Translations under genes and position numbers: made by a program
Shown here: positions 1-10,067 of the stretch, one piece after another
Numbering within the stretch: the first letter of the stretch is position 1
Layout: each line of letters opens with the position of its first letter
Assembly (NCBI GenBank): GCA_965215025.1
Contig: CBDCCV010000001.1
Span: 1,054,001-1,118,000, forward strand
DNA length: 64,000 nucleotides
Source of the DNA: CBDCCV01 sp965215025
GTDB lineage: Bacteria; Bacteroidota; Rhodothermia; Rhodothermales; Salinibacteraceae
Direction: 5' to 3'
The notes under the pieces: model-generated
The model's input: the letters and a program-made list of their open reading frames with translations, nothing else
Databases searched by the model: none
Told to the model about the DNA's origin: nothing

Positions 1-311
1 AAGGCCACGTTCAGGTCCTGTGCAACATCCTCGACTTCGGGATGAACGTGCAGGAAGCCGGCGATGCGGCGCGCTACCGCCACACCGGCTCGAGCCAGCC
101 CACCGGCGGGACCATGACGGACGGCGGCACGCTCTTCCTCGAAAGCGGCATCCCCGGCGAAGTGGCCGAGGCGCTGCGCCGGCGCGGGCACGAGGCGGCG
201 TACCGCGTGGGCGGCTTCGGCGGCTACCAGGCCATCCGCTACGACGCCGAGCGAGGCGTGTACTTCGGCGCCTCGGAGATGCGCAAAGACGGGCACGTGG
301 CCGGCTACTGA
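1..311 (+). CDS. gamma-glutamyltransferase, C-terminal end (5' part outside window)
   Basis: The reading frame enters from before the window (first full codon at 3) and ends at the TGA at 309-311. The visible ~102 residues include GHVQVLCNILDFGMNVQEA, then a stretch ending in an FGGYQAI-type segment. This resembles the C-terminal small-subunit end of gamma-glutamyltranspeptidases, which transfer or hydrolyse the gamma-glutamyl group of glutathione and related peptides, usually outside the cytoplasm. The catalytic threonine and the signal peptide would lie upstream and cannot be seen. The ATG at 42 is internal, because the homologous-looking sequence continues upstream of it. A gene for 5-oxoprolinase, another gamma-glutamyl-cycle enzyme, lies about 56 kb away in the same window, but nothing links the two directly. 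Confidence 0.75.
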   Translation, partial: GHVQVLCNILDFGMNVQEAGDAARYRHTGSSQPTGGTMTDGGTLFLESGIPGEVAEALRRRGHEAAYRVGGFGGYQAIRYDAERGVYFGASEMRKDGHVAGY

Positions 312-465
312 GGCGGTTTCGGAGGGCCGCCGTCCAGCGCGCGGAGGCTGCTTGGCGCGCACGCGCTTGGCCGGCGGAGGTTTGGTGCGTCAACCCCTGC
401 CTGAGGGAAGCCATTCCCCGGACGGCGCCGGAATCCAGAATCGAACCCCCCAATCCGAAACCGAC

Positions 466-1335
466 ATGCGCGTCGCCCTCATCGGCACGGAAGGTCACGC
501 GGAAGAGCGCGCCGAGGCCGTGCAGCAGCGGGCGGGCGCCGCGCTTGTGGGCCGGCGGCCGGAGCGGCTGGAGCTTTTCGCTCAGGAAGCTGCGCCTGAC
601 GAAGACGGCGGCCTCGGCGCCCTCTTCCGGCGCGCCGATGCGGCGTTCATCGCCGTGCCGGTGGCGGAGCGCTTCCGCGCGGCCGAGGCGGCGCTCAAGC
701 GCGGCCTTTCCGTCTTCCTCGAATGGCCGCCGGCCGTCTCCCTCCGCGAGGGCGAGCGGCTCGTCGAGTTGGCCGAGGAGGCCGGCGTCGAAGCCGGCGT
801 GAGCCGCCCGCTGCGCTTCCACCCCGTCTTCGGCGCGCTCCCGGACGGCTGGCGCGCCGACCTCATCACCCTGCGCGAGACCGCCGGCGCCGCCCGCTGG
901 CCCGCCCGCCTGGCCGATGCCGTGGACCTCTGCTGCGCGCTGGTGCAGACGAGCGGCGTGCAGCGCATCGGCGCGCAGGCCGTGCGCGCGGGCGGGCGGA
1001 TGGAAGCGGTCAGCTTTGGGCTGCGCTTCCACAGCGGCGCCTACGCGCAGGCCAGCCTCCGCCGCCCGCTCGGCGAGGCGCCGCCGGAGCATCAGCTGTA
1101 TGTGGCCGGCCCCGGCTTCGAGGCCGAGGCCGCCCTCGCCGAAGCGTCCGCTGTGGTGCGCACGCTCGGCTCCGAAGCGGCCGAGCGGCAGGTGCACGGC
1201 TCCACGCGGCCCGCACGAGCGGAAACCGATGCCTTCCTCGACGCCCTGGCCGAGGGACGCCCGGCACCCGTTTCCGTGCTCGACGCGCTCCACACGCTGC
1301 GCCTCGTCGAGCGCCTGATGAAAAAGCTGCGGTAG
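466..1335 (+). CDS. Gfo/Idh/MocA-like oxidoreductase
   Basis: The 289-residue protein begins MRVALIGTEGHAEERAEAV, a beta-alpha start resembling a Rossmann fold, though its glycine-rich loop is a weak match. It continues with a segment like the NAD-binding half of Gfo/Idh/MocA proteins (AAFIAVPVAERFRAAEAALK, then FLEWPPAVSLREGERL, comparable to the usual 'EKP.a...e...l' stretch) and a C-terminal half with TDAFLDALAEGRPAPVS. I chose the ATG at 466 because the longer frame from 352 adds about 38 low-quality residues that read like intergenic sequence. The usual catalytic EKP is EWP here, so the substrate and even enzymatic activity are uncertain. It is co-directional with the upstream gamma-glutamyltransferase, about 155 bases away, and converges on the cyclophilin gene. 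Confidence 0.6.
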   Translation: MRVALIGTEGHAEERAEAVQQRAGAALVGRRPERLELFAQEAAPDEDGGLGALFRRADAAFIAVPVAERFRAAEAALKRGLSVFLEWPPAVSLREGERLVELAEEAGVEAGVSRPLRFHPVFGALPDGWRADLITLRETAGAARWPARLADAVDLCCALVQTSGVQRIGAQAVRAGGRMEAVSFGLRFHSGAYAQASLRRPLGEAPPEHQLYVAGPGFEAEAALAEASAVVRTLGSEAAERQVHGSTRPARAETDAFLDALAEGRPAPVSVLDALHTLRLVERLMKKLR

Positions 1336-1376
1336 GGTTTGCGCCGGGGCAATCTTCTGTGCGCTCGGCTGTCCGT

Positions 1377-2660
1377 TTACTGCTCCTCGACTGTGACCGA
1401 CTCAAGGGTGTCGCCCTGCGCGATGGCGTCCACGATGTCCTGCCCTTCGGTCACCTTGCCGAAGACGGTGTGCCGGCCGTCGAGGTGCGGCTGCGCGGCG
1501 TGCGTGATGAAGAACTGGCTGCCGTTCGTGTTCGGCCCGGCGTTGGCCATCGAGAGGACGCCCGCGCTGTCGTGCTTCAAGGGGTTGCCTTCAAGCTCGT
1601 CCTCGAACTGGTAGCCGGGGCCGCCGCGGCCCGTGCCCGTGGGGTCGCCGCCCTGGACCATGAAGTTGGGGATGACGCGGTGGAACGTGGTGCCGTCGTA
1701 GAACTCCTCGCCGGCGAGGAAGGCGAAGTTGTTCACCGTCTTGGGCGCGTGCTCGGGGTAGAGTTCGAGTTCGATGGCGCCTTTGCTCGTCTGAAGGGTG
1801 GCGGTGTACGTCTTTTCCGGATCGATCTGCATCGCGGGGGCGCTGTCGTACTGCTGCGGGCTGGGCATGGGCGAGGGGCTTGCTTTGGTGGAGGATGAGG
1901 TCTTTGGGTGAAGGGCGGCGGGCCGCCGGCGCTCCGGCTTCGCGGACGTGTCCGAGCGAAGCGCGTCTCCGGAGCGGGGGTGCCCTACGGCGAGGCCGCC
2001 TTCTGAGTTGCCCCGATGCCCCAGCGGCTCGTAGAACACCCGCACCGTGTCGCCGAGCGTCAGGCCGTCGTCCGTTTGCCAGCGGAAGCGGATGGTGTTC
2101 CACCCGCGCGGCACGTGGAAACGCGCTTCTTCGAGGCGGATCTCGCTCAGCGCGCCCGGCGAGGGAAGGCTGAAGAAGATGGCGTGTTGGTGCCTGGCGT
2201 CGCGCAGGACGTTCTTCCCCGGCGGATGCTCTAAGCCGTTGATCACGACGGGCCGGCCAAAGATCAGCGCCGCGCCTTCCAGTTCGACGCGGTTGGCGGC
2301 GGGGGGCATGGGGATCGGCTCCTCGCCCGGCGCGAGGGTGCGGTTGTGCTCCAGCGCCGCGACGACGGTGCTGTCGTACGCGATGGGAACGCGCTCCGTG
2401 CGCGCCCGCACCTCGAAGGCGATCCGTCCGCGCAGCGTATCGGTGTAGAACGGGTGGGACCGGCCGCCGGCTTCTTCACGGCGGCCAAGCGGCTCCACCT
2501 CGACGCCGACGATGCGAAGGCCGGGACCCATCTGTTCTTCCGCGCGCTTCGCCTCAGCGGAGGGCCGCTGTTCCTCGGACGGTGAGCAGCCTGCAAGAAG
2601 GGGGCCGACGAGCAGAAGGAGAGCGAGGGAAAAGAAGAACGGCGTGCGCATGAGTCTCAT
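1377..2660 (-). CDS. cyclophilin-type peptidyl-prolyl isomerase with lipoprotein N-terminal half
   Basis: This 427-residue protein starts with a lipoprotein signal ending in LLAGC (Cys about 25), then an unrecognised ~190-residue extracytoplasmic domain. A Ser/Pro-rich low-complexity linker follows at about 220-265, then a complete cyclophilin domain at about 268-427 (LQTSKGAIELELYPEHAPKT, FHRVIPNFMVQGGDPTGTG, NGSQFFITHAAQPHLDGRHT). The family catalyses cis-trans isomerisation of prolyl bonds; the lipobox predicts a membrane-anchored periplasmic enzyme. The linker coincides with a palindromic repeat at 1931-1975 and reads like translated intergenic DNA, with a Met (MPSPQQ) directly before the isomerase domain. 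It may therefore be a natural fusion of two formerly separate genes, or two genes with no stop between them. The start could also be Met4 (2651). Confidence 0.8.
   Translation of the reverse strand: MRLMRTPFFFSLALLLLVGPLLAGCSPSEEQRPSAEAKRAEEQMGPGLRIVGVEVEPLGRREEAGGRSHPFYTDTLRGRIAFEVRARTERVPIAYDSTVVAALEHNRTLAPGEEPIPMPPAANRVELEGAALIFGRPVVINGLEHPPGKNVLRDARHQHAIFFSLPSPGALSEIRLEEARFHVPRGWNTIRFRWQTDDGLTLGDTVRVFYEPLGHRGNSEGGLAVGHPRSGDALRSDTSAKPERRRPAALHPKTSSSTKASPSPMPSPQQYDSAPAMQIDPEKTYTATLQTSKGAIELELYPEHAPKTVNNFAFLAGEEFYDGTTFHRVIPNFMVQGGDPTGTGRGGPGYQFEDELEGNPLKHDSAGVLSMANAGPNTNGSQFFITHAAQPHLDGRHTVFGKVTEGQDIVDAIAQGDTLESVTVEEQ
1931..1975. repeat. REP-like imperfect palindrome inside the cyclophilin gene linker
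   Basis: GCTCCGG at 1931-1937 pairs with CCGGAGC at 1969-1975. Inside these arms CTTCGCGGAC pairs with GTCCGAGCGAAG with a two-base bulge, giving a long stem. It lies in frame in the low-complexity linker between the lipoprotein half and the isomerase half of the overlapping minus-strand gene. Confidence 0.55.
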
Positions 2661-2710
2661 ACCGATTCAAACTGGCGATGTCGGCATAGGCAGCCCTCGG
2701 CCATTGGTAG

Positions 2711-2731
2711 AGACGCCTCGCCGAGGCGTCT
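2711..2731. repeat. perfect palindrome, intergenic
   Basis: AGACGCCTCG at 2711-2720 and CGAGGCGTCT at 2722-2731 are exact inverted copies around one base. The palindrome lies between two lipoprotein genes. There is no T-run on the minus strand, where both neighbours are read, so it is not an obvious terminator. A related word (GAGGCGTCTTGCCGGAGGC) appears at about 2823. Confidence 0.6.
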
Positions 2732-2871
2732 TTGCGGCAGGCAAGGCGGCTTCGCTAAACATGAGTACCCGCCATGACGAAACGGAATCGGCATCAGAGG
2801 GCCGCTGCGGATCGTCCAGAGAGAGGCGTCTTGCCGGAGGCTGCGCTCGAAGGCAACGGACGCCGGGCGCG

Positions 2872-3500
2872 TCAGCGGCGTTCCGCCTGCCGCGCGTCTT
2901 CCAGGCTGAACCCGAGCGGCGCGTTGTTCGTGCCGGTGAGGTAGATGAGGCCGTACGCGGTTTGGCCCGGCCTCACTCGCTGCCCGGGCAGCGCCTCGCG
3001 CGTGAACTCGCTTGCAAGCTTGTTGTTGGCAAGGTAGCCGCGGACGATGTTGAAGACCGCGATAGGCGTGCCGATGGGCAGCGTCACGCTGGCATCGTCC
3101 GACTGGATGGTCAGGCAGAGAAGGCCGTAGAGGACTACGGCCACACGCGCTGCTTCAGTTCGGCGACGACGGGGGCCGTCTCGGCAAAGCTCACGGGCGC
3201 GCCGCCGGCGGTGACCTGCAAGGTGCTTCGGCTCAGCGTAAGCGGCTCGTCTGTGTTGTTCGTCACCTCGACGGCCACGACGGAGAGGCCTTCTTCGTCG
3301 GCCTCTTTGGCGTACTGCCGGTTCCCGGCGGCGCGGAGGGCGTCGTAGCGGTAGCTGAACGTGACGCCCTCGCTCTCCTGCGTGTTCTGGTAGGCGAGCT
3401 GATCGGCGTTTAGGGCGTCGTAGGAATGCGCGCAGCCCGCCGCCCAAAAGCCGGCCAGGGTCAGAAGGAAGAAGGGGAAATGTTTCGTAACGAGCTTCAT
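2872..3500 (-). pseudogene. lipoprotein gene with a -1-type frameshift
   Basis: The first frame starts at the ATG at 3500 with a lipoprotein signal (MKLVTKHFPFFLLTLAGFWA then AGC) and runs through a beta-rich segment (VVAVEVTNNTDEPLTLSRST) to a stop at about 3135. Protein-like sequence continues without a gap in another frame from about 3150 (VVLYGLLCLTIQSDDASVT ... GYLANNKLASEFTRE) to 2872. Insertion of one base near 3140-3150 (GCGCGTGTGGCC on the coding strand) would restore a ~209-residue lipoprotein. It could be a true pseudogene or a one-base sequence error. The function is unknown; the TNNTDEPL segment resembles extracytoplasmic DUF-type beta-sandwich lipoproteins. Confidence 0.6.
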
Positions 3501-3698
3501 CAGTGGTAAGAGGTTGAGAAGGAAGACAAAGCGCGCGGCGTCGTAGGCGCGCAGCGAAGAGTAAACCGCCGCTGCGAAAAGCGCTAACACCCGCTGATGA
3601 ACAAGTGTAGAATTGCAGCTACGCTGAGCGCGGAGCGGCCCTTGCGTGCAATCCGTGCCAAGCCGAAACAAGCCCCCGCGCGCCGGCTAAAGAACAGG

Positions 3699-3746
3699 GC
3701 ACCCCATCCGCAACGCACCCCATCCGCAACGCACCCTATCCGCAAC
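3699..3746. repeat. three tandem 16-bp repeats abutting a start codon
   Basis: GCACCCCATCCGCAAC occurs at 3699-3714 and 3715-3730 and, with one change (CCCTATCC), at 3731-3746. The ATG of the nucleotidyltransferase gene follows two bases later at 3749. No Shine-Dalgarno-like sequence is left in this leader, so the repeat itself occupies the ribosome-binding window. Confidence 0.85.
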
Positions 3747-3748
3747 GC

Positions 3749-5404
3749 ATGTCCGCCCCGACCGCCACAAAAGCGAACATCGCTGCGCGCCTCGACGCGC
3801 AGCCGTACGCCGGCGTCCTGCGCCGCGTGGGCGAGGTGGCCGCGCGGGAAGAGATCGAGGCGTATGCCGTGGGCGGCGCCGTGCGCGACGCGCTCCTCGG
3901 CCGCACAACGACCGACCTCGACTTCGTCACCGTCGGCGCCGGGACGGGCGTCAGGCTCGCCGAGGCCGTCGCAAAAGAGATGGGCGGCACCACGGCGCAC
4001 GTCTACGAGAACTTCGGGACGGCGGCCGTGCGGATTCCTTCGCCGGCGGAAAAAGGGGAGGCCATGGTGCTGGAGTTCGTCGCCGCGCGGCGGGAGAGCT
4101 ACCGCAAAAGCTCGCGCAAGCCCATCGTCGAGGACGGCACGCTCGAGGACGACCAGCGCCGGCGCGACTTCACCGTCAACGCGCTGGCCGTGCACCTGCG
4201 CCCCGAGCGCTTCGGCGATTTGATGGACCCCTTCGGCGGGCGCGCGGATCTGCAAAGAAAGACGCTCCGCACGCCCCTCGGTCCGGAGGAGACGTTCGAG
4301 GACGACCCGCTGCGCATGATCCGCGCGGCGCGGTTTGCGGCGCAGCTCCGTTTCCGCATCGACGAAGAGGCGTTCGCGGCCATGCGCCAAAAGGCTCGGC
4401 GCGTGGACATCCTCAGCCCGGAGCGCGTCACCGAGGAGCTGCAGAAGATCATGATGGCCGAGAAACCGTCCGTCGGCTTCAAGATCCTCGAATCGACGAA
4501 CATCCTGGAGCGCATCCTGCCAGAGCTGACGCGCCTCAAGGGCGTCGAGGTGCGCGGCGGGCAGGGGCACAAGGACAACTTCTACCACACCCTCGAGGTG
4601 GTGGACAACGTGGCCGAGCGTACATCGGACTGGCCCGAAGAGCGCGCGCGCTGGCTCCGCTGGGCCGCGCTTTTCCACGACATCGCCAAGCCGGACGCTA
4701 AGCGCTTCTCAAAAACGGAAGGCTGGACCTTCCACGGCCACGAGCACATGGGCGCGCGCATGGTGCCGGACCTCTTCCGCGCGTTGCGCCTGCCCTTAGA
4801 CGAGCGGATGCGCCGCGTCAAAAAGCTCGTCTACCTCCACCACCGCCCCGTCGCGCTCACTTCGGCCGAAGTGACCGACTCGGCCGTGCGCCGGCTCCTC
4901 TTCGACGCGGGCGCCTTGACGGACGACCTCATGACGCTCGTCCGCGCCGACATCACCTCGAACAATCCGCACCGCGTGGAGCGCTACCTCGCCGCCTTCG
5001 ACCGCGTGGAGGAGAAGATGCGCCTGGTCGAAGAGAAAGACCGCCTGCGCGAGTTCGAGCCGCCCCTCAGCGGGCACGAGATCATGGAGGCGCTGGGGAT
5101 CGAGGAGGGCGTGGCCGTGGGCATCGTCAAGGAGAACATCCGCGAGGCGATCCTCGACGGCGAGATCCCCAACGAGCACGCCGCCGCCCGCGCGCGCATG
5201 ATGGAGATCAAAGATGAAGCGCTCCGCCGCGGACGCCTCTTCGAAGAGATGATGCGCCGCCTAAAAGGTCCCGAAAAAAGAGCGCTCGGCGCGATCAAGG
5301 AAACGCTCTTCTTCGGCGAGGTGCCGGCAGGCGAGGAGGCCGCCCTCGCGCATCTGGACGAGATCAAGGACGAGGCGCTGGCCGACAGAGACGGCGCGGC
5401 GTAG
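3749..5404 (+). CDS. cca: CCA-adding/poly(A)-polymerase family nucleotidyltransferase with HD domain
   Basis: The 551-residue protein has the class II nucleotidyltransferase signature GGAVRDALLGR followed by TTDLDF (carboxylates about residues 55-57), the RRDFTVNALA motif at about 137-146, and the DPLRMIRAARFAAQ helix. A C-terminal HD hydrolase domain follows (HTLEVVDNV, WAALFHDIAKP, HGHEHMGARM). Bacterial tRNA nucleotidyltransferases of this layout add or repair the 3' CCA of tRNAs. The sequence alone does not separate a full CCA enzyme from an A-adding or poly(A) polymerase. Three 16-bp repeats lie directly before the ATG. The C-terminal ~100 residues are helical and charged. Confidence 0.85.
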   Translation: MSAPTATKANIAARLDAQPYAGVLRRVGEVAAREEIEAYAVGGAVRDALLGRTTTDLDFVTVGAGTGVRLAEAVAKEMGGTTAHVYENFGTAAVRIPSPAEKGEAMVLEFVAARRESYRKSSRKPIVEDGTLEDDQRRRDFTVNALAVHLRPERFGDLMDPFGGRADLQRKTLRTPLGPEETFEDDPLRMIRAARFAAQLRFRIDEEAFAAMRQKARRVDILSPERVTEELQKIMMAEKPSVGFKILESTNILERILPELTRLKGVEVRGGQGHKDNFYHTLEVVDNVAERTSDWPEERARWLRWAALFHDIAKPDAKRFSKTEGWTFHGHEHMGARMVPDLFRALRLPLDERMRRVKKLVYLHHRPVALTSAEVTDSAVRRLLFDAGALTDDLMTLVRADITSNNPHRVERYLAAFDRVEEKMRLVEEKDRLREFEPPLSGHEIMEALGIEEGVAVGIVKENIREAILDGEIPNEHAAARARMMEIKDEALRRGRLFEEMMRRLKGPEKRALGAIKETLFFGEVPAGEEAALAHLDEIKDEALADRDGAA

Positions 5405-5518
5405 CGCGCGCAGGGGGTGCAACGTTGCCGTAAAGCCCGGTCGGCACGTGAACCGCGGCGGCGCTGCGTGATTCCACCGGCATCGCTCGCCTTTATCCAC
5501 CACACGGAGGTTGCCGTT

Positions 5519-5680
5519 ATGGGCCAAGTTGTCAGCATTCTGATCGCCATCTTTTTGCCGCCGCTCTCGGCCTTTTTGCAGGTGGGCCTGGGTTTCCACT
5601 TTTGGGTCAACGTCGTGCTGACGCTCCTGGGCGGCCTGCCCGGCAGCGTGCACGCGCTTTGGCTCCTCCTGGGCCGCTGA
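5519..5680 (+). CDS. YqaE/Pmp3 family small membrane protein
   Basis: This 53-residue protein (MGQVVSILIAIFLPPLSAFL onward) has two membrane helices separated by FHFWVNVVLTLLGGLPG, the hallmark of the Pmp3/UPF0057 family. These proteolipids are linked to salt and membrane-potential stress. The ATG at 5519 is chosen because ACGGAGG at 5504-5510 gives a good ribosome-binding site and the family normally begins there. A strong hairpin terminator follows at 5721. Confidence 0.85.
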   Translation: MGQVVSILIAIFLPPLSAFLQVGLGFHFWVNVVLTLLGGLPGSVHALWLLLGR

Positions 5681-5720
5681 TAAAAGCACAGCGCGCACCT
5701 GGCGCAAGCGTGTAGACACG

Positions 5721-5760
5721 AGAGGGCGGGCCGTTGTATCTTGCGGCCCGCCCTCTTTTC
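5721..5760 (+). terminator. intrinsic terminator after the Pmp3-type gene
   Basis: AGAGGGCGGGCCG at 5721-5733 pairs perfectly with CGGCCCGCCCTCT at 5744-5756 around a 10-base loop and runs into TTTT, a classic rho-independent structure. Confidence 0.85.
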
Positions 5761-5781
5761 ACGTGCCCGGAGCCGGAGCGC

Positions 5782-6723
5782 ATGAACCGGAAGAACCTGG
5801 AGAAAGTCCTCGCCGCGCTTGTCCTCGTGGCCGCGTTGGCGGTCGTCTTCTACATCGCCGTGTACGACGGCGGCGGTGGCTCGGCCGAAACGCCGGCGGT
5901 CATCTCCGGCGAGGCGCCGCCCGCCGAAGACGGCCCCGCCGGCGTCCGCCTCGTCACGTGGAACCTGTACAACTTCGGCGGCTCGAAAAACGAGGAGGAG
6001 GTCGCCTTCATGGCCGATTGGCTCCGCGAGGCCGACCTTGTGGCCGTGCAGGAGGTGAACACGGGGCCGGACGGCGCGCAGGCCGTGGCGCGCCTAGCGC
6101 AGGCGCTCGGGCGCCGGGGCGCGCAGTGGGACTACGCCGTGAGCGACCCCACCACCGGCGACGGCTCCGAGCGCTACGCCTACCTCTGGAAGCCCTCGCG
6201 CGTGCGGCTCCTCGGCCGGCCCTGGCTCGAAGAACGCCTCGCCGCGCCGGTGGACCGCGAGCCGTACCTGGCCCGCTTCGAGACGCGCCGCGGCGGCCGG
6301 CGCCTGCTCGTAGCCAGCTTCCACGCCGTCCCCACGGCCAAGCGCCCGGCCGAGGAGATCGCCCTCCTCGATGCGCTCGACCGCGCCTACGACCCCGATG
6401 ACCTCGTCATCCTGGGCGACTTCAACCTCGCCGAGAGCGACGCGGCCTTTGACGCGCTCAAGGCGCTCGGCTTCGCGCCCGTTCTTGAGGGGCAGAAGAC
6501 GAGCCTGCGCCGCCGCCGCACCGAGGACCGCGGCCACCTCGCCAGCGAGTACGACAACATCTTCTACGAGACGGAGGCGCTCCACGCCGCAGGGGCCGGC
6601 GCGCTCGACTTCACCGAGGGCTTCGCTACGCTCAAGGACGCGCGCCAGATCTCTGACCACCTTCCGCTTTTCATGGACGTGCGCTGGACCGCGACAGAGA
6701 CCGCCCCTGCCTCCGCGCGCTAA
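5782..6723 (+). CDS. endonuclease/exonuclease/phosphatase family protein, exported
   Basis: From the ATG at 5782 the 313-residue protein has an N-terminal membrane helix (LAALVLVAALAVVFYIAVY), a Gly/Ala linker and an EEP domain. Visible EEP motifs are VTWNLYNFGG, LVAVQEVN (metal-binding Glu), VILGDFNLAESD (catalytic Asp-Asn) and ISDHLPLFMD (catalytic His near the end). Family members hydrolyse phosphodiester or phosphomonoester bonds in nucleic acids, phosphoinositides or other substrates. The N-terminal helix predicts action outside the cytoplasm, attached to the membrane. The substrate cannot be told. It converges on the sensor kinase gene with 14 bases between them. Confidence 0.8.
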   Translation: MNRKNLEKVLAALVLVAALAVVFYIAVYDGGGGSAETPAVISGEAPPAEDGPAGVRLVTWNLYNFGGSKNEEEVAFMADWLREADLVAVQEVNTGPDGAQAVARLAQALGRRGAQWDYAVSDPTTGDGSERYAYLWKPSRVRLLGRPWLEERLAAPVDREPYLARFETRRGGRRLLVASFHAVPTAKRPAEEIALLDALDRAYDPDDLVILGDFNLAESDAAFDALKALGFAPVLEGQKTSLRRRRTEDRGHLASEYDNIFYETEALHAAGAGALDFTEGFATLKDARQISDHLPLFMDVRWTATETAPASAR

Positions 6724-6737
6724 CGTGTCGCAGGCTG

Positions 6738-8720
<1,983 letters not shown>

Positions 8721-8890
8721 CCCTACCGGCCAGGCGTAGTTTCGTAACACGAGCGGACAGCGCACACGACGCAGACTCAGCCCCACGCCTGCTTGAGCGG
8801 ACGTCGGCGGGCCGTGCTGCTTCTGCTAGACCGCTCCCCACTGACTGCGCAGAATGCGTGCCGGACCCGGAGGCGCGGCGGCGGCGCGCG

Positions 8891-9304
8891 CTACGCCTCG
8901 TCGGCCTCGGCCGGGGTTTCCACGGGGCGCACGTCCCACATCAGCATCGTCTCGATGTCCACGTAGTCCTCCTCGCCGTACTCGTCCTCGAAGATGTAAT
9001 CGCCCAGTTCGTCGCGGCGCTGCTTCGAGACGCGGCGCCACTTCATCCCCTCGCCGTCCTCGAACTTTTCCGGGTACGGGTTGGCGACGCGGTGGGAGGG
9101 GTGGTAGGTGCGGTACGTCTTCTGCGCCTCGTAGAGCGCCGCGCGCCGGGCGCCGGCCTTGCTCTGGCTCCGGCCCCGCACGCGGAAGGGCGAGACGGTG
9201 ATCGTCGCCTGGAAAAAGCCGTCGTCGGTCTCGGCGTATTCGGGGCGCATCACTTCAAAGTCCTCGGGGTGCGGATAGGCGCTGCGTTCGTGCTGGTTCG
9301 GCAT
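8891..9304 (-). CDS. hypothetical protein rich in charged residues
   Basis: The ATG at 9304 (MPNQHERSAYPHPEDFEVM) gives 137 residues. A longer frame upstream adds 18 poor residues. The protein has no signal peptide or membrane segment. It contains a basic middle (KAGARRAALYEAQKTYRTYH) and an acidic tail (DYIFEDEYGEEDYVDIETM). I do not recognise the family. It lies after the sensor kinase start, on the same strand, with about 170 bases between them. Coding is supported by codon bias and by length. Confidence 0.6.
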   Translation of the reverse strand: MPNQHERSAYPHPEDFEVMRPEYAETDDGFFQATITVSPFRVRGRSQSKAGARRAALYEAQKTYRTYHPSHRVANPYPEKFEDGEGMKWRRVSKQRRDELGDYIFEDEYGEEDYVDIETMLMWDVRPVETPAEADEA

Positions 9305-9387
9305 GGAAGGAGGTGGGAGATAAAAGGGTGGGCAGGTAGGTATGTGCTGCTTCGCCAACGACGGTTCTGCCCGGCGGGTTCGTATCT

Positions 9388-9514
9388 ATGTAGGCCAGCG
9401 AAAGTACGTTAGCTGGCCGGCGATAGACGAAGGGCGACGCTTTCGTAGCAGAGGCCGTCGTCATCCGTCCATCGTCGGTCGTCTTGGGTTCACGAACCTT
9501 CGCGAATCCACATA
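9388..9514. repeat. dispersed ~130-bp intergenic repeat, copy A
   Basis: The segment starts ATGTAGGCCAGCGAAAGTAC and ends near CGTCTTGGGTTCACGAA...CATAGG. It matches 47939-48068 closely at both ends and in the block GAGGCCGTCGTCATCCGTCC (copy B reads AAGGCCGTCGTCAGCCGTCC). It occupies most of the 420-base gap between the genes starting at 9304 (minus) and 9725 (plus). No gene is seen in this gap. Confidence 0.75.
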
Positions 9515-9724
9515 GGTCCTAGGCATCCGCTAAAAGACGTGCAGGGAGCCTTTCCGCGCGTCATCCGTGAGCCTTCCTACGCGTCATTTGTTACGCGGCC
9601 ATGACTTTTGCAGCGGAAGGCAAAAAAGAGGTTGGGCCGGTTGCATTTCCTGCGCCCGTTCTTCTATTTGCATCCAGGGCAGTACCCCACCGCCATCGCA
9701 TTCAGTCCCAAATTGTCCAAGACC

Positions 9725-9895
9725 ATGACTCCAACCGCCTCCGTCTTCGACGACGAACTGCACGTCACCCCCGTCCTCCAAGCCTACGACGACGATGAGG
9801 ATGACGATGACGACCTCGACGACGACTACGACGACCTCGACGACGACGACTTCGACGATTACGACGACGAAGACCTCGATGACGAGGAATATTAA
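9725..9895 (+). CDS. very acidic small protein
   Basis: The 56-residue protein starts MTPTASVFDDELHVTPVLQA; nearly all of its last 36 residues are Asp or Glu, with Tyr, Phe and Leu spaced among them. The pattern (short ordered head, poly-acidic tail with aromatic spacing) is known from small uncharacterised proteins of Bacteroidota, but no function is established. The tail is encoded mainly by GAC with a few GAT and GAG codons, so part of the signal could come from repeat slippage. A hairpin terminator follows at 9961. An upstream in-frame ATG at 9608 would add 39 residues that look noncoding. Confidence 0.6.
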   Translation: MTPTASVFDDELHVTPVLQAYDDDEDDDDDLDDDYDDLDDDDFDDYDDEDLDDEEY

Positions 9896-9960
9896 ACCCT
9901 GACGCGGCACGGCAGGCGGGGCAAGAACGGCCTGCCACTACTACCGATCTGAGTGTACAG

Positions 9961-9994
9961 CGAAGCCTCGGCCTTGGCCGGGGCTTCGTTTGTT
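9961..9994 (+). terminator. intrinsic terminator after the acidic small protein
   Basis: CGAAGCCTCGGCC and GGCCGGGGCTTCG (9961-9988) form a long stem with a TT loop, followed by TTTGTT. Confidence 0.75.
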
Positions 9995-10067
9995 GTGCGC
10001 TCCCTGCCTACTTAGACCGTTATTGATAAAGAACCGGAATGCACCTCTACATGACAGTGAAAAACGC

